64,000 nucleotides of DNA from Spirometra erinaceieuropaei (lineage: Eukaryota; Platyhelminthes; Cestoda; Diphyllobothriidea; Diphyllobothriidae): assembly GCA_902702965.1 (NCBI GenBank), contig CACRXP010000070.1, positions 1,307,094 through 1,371,093 of the forward strand. The letters are read 5' to 3'. Under the pieces are notes generated by a model, which saw nothing but the letters and a program-made list of their open reading frames with translations, did no database searches and was not told the origin of the DNA. Both the position numbers and the translations under genes were made by a program. Shown here piece after piece: positions 58,850 through 64,000 of this stretch. Numbering within the stretch: the first letter of the stretch is position 1; each line of letters opens with the position of its first letter.

Positions 58850-59550
58850 CCTTTCTAATAAAAACACTGTTAGCATTTCATGTGATCAGTCACTGACTGT
58901 AGGATGGAGTAGTGATATTGTTTGCCGTGCAACACAGCCTAAACTTGATTTAGTCATGCCCGGACGCCGGTCTTTGAATGTACTTCTTTGTAAAATATTC
59001 TTCCTGGCATTCATTTGGTAGCAAATCACATTTTCTTCGATTCGCACACCCCGTAAATGGCGCCTTTCAGTTGAAAAGTCTAATTACGCGATTTTCTAAA
59101 GACTGTTAGTTCATACAGCGTCGTATCTCTCCGTTTATTAATGCTTCTTATGAAGTATGTAAACTGTTCCACATCTATTGCAAACTTTTACGAGCCCTGC
59201 ATTAGTCTTCTTAATAACATAGAAGAATGTGTGATTTTCTCCGCATGGAAACCTTTAATGTGGAAGCTTGAAGCACAGATACAACTGTAGGTCGGGCTCA
59301 AAATTATTTTCAAATCAGAGGACTTTTTTTAAATTCAAACGATGTCCTTCTTTCAAATATAAACCTTTGAGAAGTCATTTGCTACTGAAGAATATTTTTG
59401 GGCTTGTCTCCTGTAAAATACATTCTAATTTATGTACGCGTGGAACCGCCGAGAAAAATGCATACTACTTAATTGGTAGTTTTTACGGGCAACTGCAAAG
59501 AAGCTCATTCAAAGGACGATATTCTAGCGTGACCGATATACCTTGAGATT
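58850..59550. repeat. Further decayed foldback element
   Basis: Left-arm, centre (TTCCACATCTATTGCAAACT-type, about 59167) and part of a right arm (TACTTAATTGGTAGTTTTTA, about 59464) follow one another, but the ends are lost. Its central part resembles the 16385 subfamily. Confidence 0.45.
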
Positions 59551-59992
59551 ATTTCTCTACGGTAATCCGGTCGTATGCAGGAAGTCGGACCCCCCCTCCC
59601 CCCAGTACTACGAGTGGCTCTACGTCCAGTTCCAGGGAGGCTTCCTATTACTGTGTCGTAACCTTTAATCCTGACCCACGTAGTACCAGCATCAACGCCT
59701 ATATTCTTAATGTCTGTTTTTCTTCGATGGAGCTGCAAATCCGCATTTCGTGGAAAGACTTCAGAACAAAGTTAAATTTCACCATCTATCAAGCGAACGT
59801 CAATCGTCACTTCACCCATAGCCTCTCTACCCATAGCGCGCGAATTTGGCTTCGCTTCCGCTGGGGATGGGCCGCTTTCGACAGTCGGGTTATTCACGAG
59901 AAAACTGTTATTCCAGAGTGCCTCTGCTTTTTCACAGTATCCTCGGACTGCCTGCCACTACAGCCCTACGGAGTACCATCGACCCTTGCTCG

Positions 59993-60038
59993 TGATGATG
60001 ATGATGATGATGATGATGATCATCATCATCATCATCAT
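59993..60038. repeat. Palindromic (GAT)n-(ATC)n microsatellite
   Basis: A run of GAT units turns at a central GATC into a run of ATC units, giving a perfect 38-bp palindrome (60001-60038) with an extra left extension. Read as protein it produces Asp and His runs, which are not a gene. Confidence 0.9.
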
Positions 60039-60549
60039 AGCACAAATAGGATTACTAAATTCAATGTCCACTTGTGTTGATTCTGTCGAGTCGGTTTGAT
60101 CGTCTGCCTTCCTTTGTATTACTGTTGACGGAAGACCACCTCTTCACGCGGCAGTACTCCAAATCGCTGTTACTGTTATTACTGAGAGGAAAATTGCTCT
60201 TGATGCCAAGTTTATCCAGAGCACGCGGCCCATAGCTGTGCAGTCGTTCTCAAAAGCAACTGAATCGTGGCTTGAAAGACGAAGGTTATATGTAGCTTCT
60301 GGATACTCTTCACCGGTAACACGTCTCAGGTTCCGGTATTGTATTAAATAGCGGGCGACAGTCGCCGTCTAACCGGTCGGTCATCGTCTTAGCAGAATAA
60401 TTCGCCACTAAGTTACGCGAATTCAGGGATACGTTCACCCAAGGCAGACAGTCTCCCATCACCTGCAGTCAGTGTCTGGCGGATCTCGTCCTTCTTTCCC
60501 CCTCCCCTCTCCCCATTCCACGTTGAGTGGACTCCAGTTTGGGAAAATC

Positions 60550-60825
60550 ACGGGCATTAATGTGCCCGTTAGTGGTTAGAGGCGTGGACTTCTAACAAAC
60601 AGGTCGCGAGTTCGAGCCTCGGGTGTGCCACACTTCGGGGTTGGGTATGATTGCCTGACGACGGCTAGTAAGCATAAATTGGCCATTCTAGTTTCTCTTG
60701 TCCTTGTCAGTAATACTATTTGGTTATATCATGCGCCTCTGTGCGGCTGCTGGTTGCACTCAAGAGGGAGAGCTCGTAAGGCACAACGGGACGAGTGTGT
60801 TCCGTAAGAACGATCGATGAACGTC
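60550..60825 (+). repeat. tRNA-derived SINE
   Basis: The head (about 60560-60632) has a Pol III A box (TTAGTGGTTAGAGGCGTGG), then GGACTTCTAAC as in tRNA-Arg anticodon arms, and a B box (GCGAGTTCGAGCCTC). The T-arm stem is intact over four pairs but the anticodon stem is broken, so this is not a functional tRNA. The following body (60633-60825) is shared with 3047-3136, reverse complemented. This fits a tRNA-headed SINE of roughly 270 bp. Confidence 0.55.
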
Positions 60826-61261
60826 CCCCTACCACTCAAATGCCTACTGAACAGACACCCGGCCGTCCGCGCTTGACAGGTGAACCAGAGCGCACCTGGA
60901 ACTGGTCTTTACTCGTTTATTCCTATCCAGACCTTTGATTCTCCTGCAAAGACTTGCGGTTGTCTGGCGGTTTTTTTTACTAATGAGGTCGGTTTACGGA
61001 AATGCTTGATTTTTTGGCTGAACCGGTTTCTTCGATTTTGACCAAGGTTGAAGCCTTTTCAGCGTGTACTGTATTTTCAAATGTTCTGACTAACTTACCT
61101 TGGGGTTGTATGACTGTCATCCAACAATCGATCGGTGTCCCCTTTTTTGATCAGGCGTGTGTACGGTCAGTCTGTTATCCACTCCTCCCACCTGCCCCCC
61201 ACCAGCACTGACTGGTTGGTTTGTGATGGCAGGCCCGTTCTCCCGGGAAGCCTGATGACGA

Positions 61262-61712
61262 CAGTTCGACCGTCGATTTCGACGATGTCCACCGTGTGCC
61301 CCACAGACTGCATTGTGGGAGCAGGGACGGTGACTTACGCAGGGGTTTATAGTGCCTGTAGACTTGCGTAGCATCTACCTACACTCTCTCCTCCCCCGCC
61401 TGAGCCCGGTGTCAAGACCAAGTCAAGAAGACCGGAGACGGAGGAGACCGCAGGTGGATGGCTCGGACGGATCCTCGCCTTGGCGCTCCACTCCGCACCC
61501 CCTGGTCTACACACAAATGACCAGGATTTTGACCACAAAACAATGGGGTGCTGGCAGTGGTCCAGTTGAGCGACGAGTGCCGACAACAGGGTCCGCCAGC
61601 GCACCCCGCAAGTGTTGGCATTTGTTATTGCGCACAGATAACGCCTGCCAGAGTCCGATGTGGCCCCCGTGTTGGTCCAGCGCATCTAACACGTGGCCCG
61701 TTTAGAGGGCGT
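61262..61712 (+). repeat. Dispersed repeat R1, longest copy
   Basis: Contains all blocks seen in the other copies, from ACAGTTCGACCGTCGATTTC to CCAGCGCATCTAACACGTGG. It lies in the LAMTOR4 intron just upstream of exon 2. Overlapping frames on both strands here reflect GC-rich composition. Confidence 0.65.
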
Positions 61713-61837
61713 GCGGGAAGCCTGATATTTGGGAGTAGACTCCGGCAAGACGCCTTCCTCCCATCCCGACTCCTCAGCTGTTAGGCCACCAGTCTGATTG
61801 ATCTCCCTTCTTCCGTTCTGTTTGTTTTTCTTCACAG

Positions 61838-61992
61838 TAATCTCCTCGGGTCACGCCTACCTCATGACCTGCGTGGGTGACGCAATCTACGTGGTGAAGC
61901 GGGAACTGTCGCCTGAGGCCTCTGAGTCATCTGGCCGTGGAGACCTGCCTCTGGTTGACCTACAGGAGGCCGACGCTGCTTTGCGTGTTTGA
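61838..61992 (+). CDS. LAMTOR4: Ragulator subunit LAMTOR4, exon 2 (terminal coding)
   Basis: The exon completes the phase-1 codon left by exon 1 and encodes ISSGHAYLMTCVGDAIYVVK R, then a Ser/Glu-rich tail (ELSPEASESSGRGDLPLVDL...) to TGA at 61990-61992. The first part corresponds to the family's last strands (V-F-G-x-H-x-L-L-V-T-V-S-G-x-x-V-F-V-V-K-R). The tail of about 30 residues extends beyond the human protein. No canonical AATAAA was seen in the next few hundred bases; a TATAAA variant occurs near 62037. Confidence 0.85.
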
Positions 61993-62248
61993 AAGTAACC
62001 CTCCGCCCCCACCCTCCCCCCGCACACCTAACCTTTTTATAAATTTGCAAACAGATATGTCATACGCTCCGCTGTGATTTGCGTTTTCCCTATCCCTCCC
62101 CCCCCCCGTCGCCAAGTGTTCTACCTGCTTCTTGGCGCCTCTGTCTTTCGCCTTCTGACTTTTGTGGAAATGTGATACATGCCTGCAAAATGTTGACCTT
62201 GAAGATCGACGGACAGATCTTGAGTAAGAACCGGCGAAGTGAACATTA

Positions 62249-62365
62249 TAGCAGCGAGGAGGGACGACAGAGAATGCGGGTAGATTGATACAGCACTGTT
62301 TCGGGCTTATTCTGCCTTCATTCAGCCAATCATAACCCTGACCACCAGCAGCTGAGACCAGAAAC
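62249..62365 (+). repeat. 117-bp identical direct repeat, copy 1
   Basis: Identical to 62623-62739 in every base I compared. It begins TAGCAGCGAGGAGGGACGAC and ends GAGACCAGAAAC. Confidence 0.85.
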
Positions 62366-62504
62366 ACAAACATGCGCACAGACGCACCTGGCGCAGTCGG
62401 CCCTCCACTGAGGCCTACCAGATGGGTCATAAGCACTTCATCGAACCGAAGTTCATCAGTGCCTCGCCACCTGTCATTCTCTGTCGCTGCAGATCGGGTA
62501 TATA

Positions 62505-62782
62505 TCAATCAGGAACGGGCGCACACCGATCTATTGGCTTCACAAAGCAAACAAGCTCCGTATGTGTGGCAAAGGTCACGAACAGGCAACCAATTACCAG
62601 GCCGAAGTCGGCCAAGTCATAATAGCAGCGAGGAGGGACGACAGAGAATGCGGGTAGATTGATACAGCACTGTTTCGGGCTTATTCTGCCTTCATTCAGC
62701 CAATCATAACCCTGACCACCAGCAGCTGAGACCAGAAACCAATAGATCGCCAATAGATCGGTGTGCGCCCGTTCCTGATTGA
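62505..62782. mobile_element. 278-bp unit with perfect 33-bp terminal inverted repeats
   Basis: 62505-62537 is the exact reverse complement of 62750-62782 (start TCAATCAGGAACGGGCGCAC). The interior holds sequence shared with 17393-17511 and then copy 2 of the 117-bp direct repeat. The end CCAATAGATCG is duplicated at 62739-62749. No target duplication was found at the outer edges. Confidence 0.6.
62623..62739 (+). repeat. 117-bp identical direct repeat, copy 2
   Basis: Second copy, 374 bp from the first, lying inside the inverted-repeat unit. Confidence 0.85.
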
Positions 62783-62789
62783 AGTGAAC

Positions 62790-63295
62790 ATTCTCAATTA
62801 AAGCACTGCCTCTGTCAGTATGCCGACTGTGTCATCAGTCTTCCACAAATGCCTTAAAGGTAGGACGTTGAAGAGCAGAGTGAGGAATAGGAGGCTCATT
62901 TGGGAAATTTGTTTTTTTCTCCCTTGTGCGTTTGCACGGTTTTCGTCGAGGATCCATCTACTACATGGTCTGGGTCCCCAAAGTGGCCTTGAGCGTTCTG
63001 CTGGTCTAGATGAGAGCTAAAGTTGGGTGTGACGTCCGGTGAACGGCAAATGTTATACCAGGTCGGCCACTGCGACGAAAATCGCGAGGAGGTGGCTTGC
63101 ATCTGACTTTCTACCATCGAGGGAAGGGGAAGTGAGGCTAGTACAATACCGACTTTCGACATGTTGCATTAGATGCTGCGGGGGAAATGTCGCCAGATGA
63201 CAGATCTGCCCTTTCCACTGGCCTGATCTGGGGGAGGGGGCTATGAGACCGCGATGGCTACGGTCTTAACTGCAGCTCTCATAGGGTAGAGATAG
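62790..63295. other. Unassigned DNA
   Basis: No supported gene or repeat. A G-rich stretch near 63220-63300 leads up to the LTR. Confidence 0.35.
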
Positions 63296-63440
63296 GGGGA
63301 CTGTTATGGAGAGTGAAAACGGCGTAGAGCCACGGCCTAAGGCGCTAAGCAGGGGACCAAGCCGGCGACATGAGACACGCGTGAAGTTAGACGGCCGACC
63401 GGCGTGCACTGCAGCGCCGAGCACGCGTGGTGGCATTGCT

Positions 63441-63622
63441 CACGTGTGCGGCCCAATCAATGGCTGGTCGAACATTCCAGACGTTTCCGCGGGGGAACTA
63501 TCGCGCGCGCGGTGGCCAATCAGCGACCAGCACGCCCGGGGCAGGAACATTCCAGAACGCCCTCAACGGCTGGCACGTCATTGGACGGAATGTTCCAGAA
63601 TGCACAGGAGGCAATATAAATA
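63441..63622 (+). promoter_or_regulatory. Heat-shock-type promoter within the LTR
   Basis: Three arrays match the heat-shock element pattern of alternating GAA and TTC in 5-bp steps. 63470-63487 has four units, the third being GAC. 63545-63557 reads GAACATTCCAGAA. 63588-63600 reads GAATGTTCCAGAA. CCAAT boxes lie at 63453-63457 and 63516-63520 (forward) and 63580-63584 (reverse), and an E-box CACGTG at 63441-63446. The last array ends 14 bp before the TATA box. This is the arrangement of animal heat-shock gene promoters. Activity is inferred, not shown. Confidence 0.75.
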
Positions 63623-63668
63623 GCACACCTTTCTTACGAGTTGTAACCCCTCCTGTCCACAAGTTGCC

Positions 63669-63674
63669 AATAAA
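63669..63674 (+). promoter_or_regulatory. LTR polyadenylation signal
   Basis: AATAAA lies about 47 bp downstream of the TATA box, in the position expected at the R/U5 side of a compact LTR. Confidence 0.6.
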
Positions 63675-63736
63675 GCGCTTGTCCTCCGAACCGGCTCTCT
63701 TCCTGTCCTACCTTCATTTCGGGTCATAACAGGGAC

Positions 63737-64000
63737 GGTGGAGTCTCGTTTGTGTACAAGTGGAGGCTTGCCTGTTCGATGTGTGGGGACCGAGGCTGAA
63801 TGCCCGGTGTCACTGCACCCACGTTGATATCAAACCGCCCGAACTGAGGTCTGCACATGGGGGGTAGTGTGATCGGCTCTGTGAAAGTCTCGCTGTGAGT
63901 TATGGATGACTGCTTACTGTTGCGTGGGACAGTGATGCCCATCGTGAGTGGAGACATAGGAGTTGCCGAAATGAGATACACAGCCTGGAAGTAGTGTGGG
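63737..64000. other. Unassigned DNA to the window end
   Basis: I see no gene, repeat or RNA here. There is no primer-binding site or gag frame after the LTR, consistent with the solo-LTR call. Confidence 0.4.

Larger units (their letters stand above)
56631..61837 (+). other. LAMTOR4 intron (5.2 kb), repeat-filled
   Basis: The intron runs from GTACGTC to TTTTTCTTCACAG, both good splice sites, and joins two phase-1 ends. It contains at least three members of the long-TIR foldback family, a tRNA-derived SINE, a GAT/ATC palindromic microsatellite and a copy of repeat R1. No host exon was recognised inside it. Confidence 0.75.
63302..63731 (+). mobile_element. Solo LTR with perfect 5-bp target duplication
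   Basis: The 430-bp unit begins TGTTATG and ends CATAACA, a perfect 7-bp inverted terminal repeat with TG...CA ends. It is flanked on both sides by GGGAC (63297-63301 and 63732-63736), the 5-bp duplication typical of retroviral-type integrases. It has a TATA box (63615-63622) and an AATAAA signal (63669-63674) in the order U3-R-U5. No internal coding region follows, so it is a solo LTR left by recombination. Its parent family is unknown. Confidence 0.9.

Noticed and set aside
59727..60080. 117-codon frame with Asp and His runs
   Set aside because: The runs are the translated GAT/ATC palindromic microsatellite. The rest has no domain.
60557..60632. Functional tRNA-Arg gene
   Set aside because: The anticodon stem does not pair and the acceptor stem is not closed. 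The following body is a dispersed repeat, so a SINE head is the better reading.
1..64000. CRISPR arrays, bacterial operons or phage genes
   Set aside because: No regularly spaced repeats, Shine-Dalgarno-led gene strings or phage proteins were seen; introns and retrotransposons mark the window as eukaryotic.

Overview
The window is eukaryotic and repeat-dominated. It has GT-AG introns, many retrotransposon and foldback-transposon remnants, very few genes and no bacterial-style operons. Several non-LTR retrotransposon fragments have a style I associate with flatworms: RTE- and CR1-like tails, and a reverse transcriptase followed by C2H2 zinc fingers. Together with the gene structures this suggests a platyhelminth, most likely a tapeworm (diphyllobothriid-like). 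That is an inference, not a proof. Two assembly gaps (runs of N) lie at 8296-8504 and 44726-44824.

Two host-type genes can be supported. The first is LAMTOR4, a Ragulator subunit, on the + strand: exons end at 56630 and resume at 61838, separated by a 5.2 kb intron full of repeats. The second is a gene for a DUF4806-type protein on the + strand, with exons at about 48464-48924, 48998-49086 and 49333-49398 and a polyadenylation signal at 49444. Two further exon clusters look like parts of extracellular-protein genes of unknown function: 21104-22808 (+) and 38793-39298 (-).

Layout. 0-7 kb: foldback elements, a short near-perfect hairpin, dispersed repeats and an RTE-like tail. 7-10.6 kb: a 5'-truncated reverse transcriptase with C-terminal C2H2 fingers (- strand), flanked by copies of a dispersed repeat. 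10.6-28 kb: mostly unassigned A+T-rich DNA with one foldback element, a palindromic pair of Penelope fragments and the first exon cluster. 28-32 kb: a nearly intact CR1-like element and an RTE-like remnant. 33-37 kb: telomere-like tracts, a mariner remnant and another foldback element. 40.9-48.5 kb: a nested complex of a non-LTR element, a TIR insertion whose empty site is preserved nearby, and an inverted repeat pair. 53.4-54.8 kb: a Penelope-like element with a GIY-YIG domain. 56.3-62 kb: LAMTOR4. 62-64 kb: identical direct repeats, a 33-bp TIR pair, and a solo LTR with a perfect target duplication.

The most striking single object is that solo LTR (63302-63731). It carries three heat-shock-factor binding arrays, CCAAT boxes and a TATA box in promoter-like order. 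The second is the DUF4806 gene, whose first recognised exon begins exactly at the T-rich 3' tail of a non-LTR retrotransposon, so the transposon may supply its splice acceptor.
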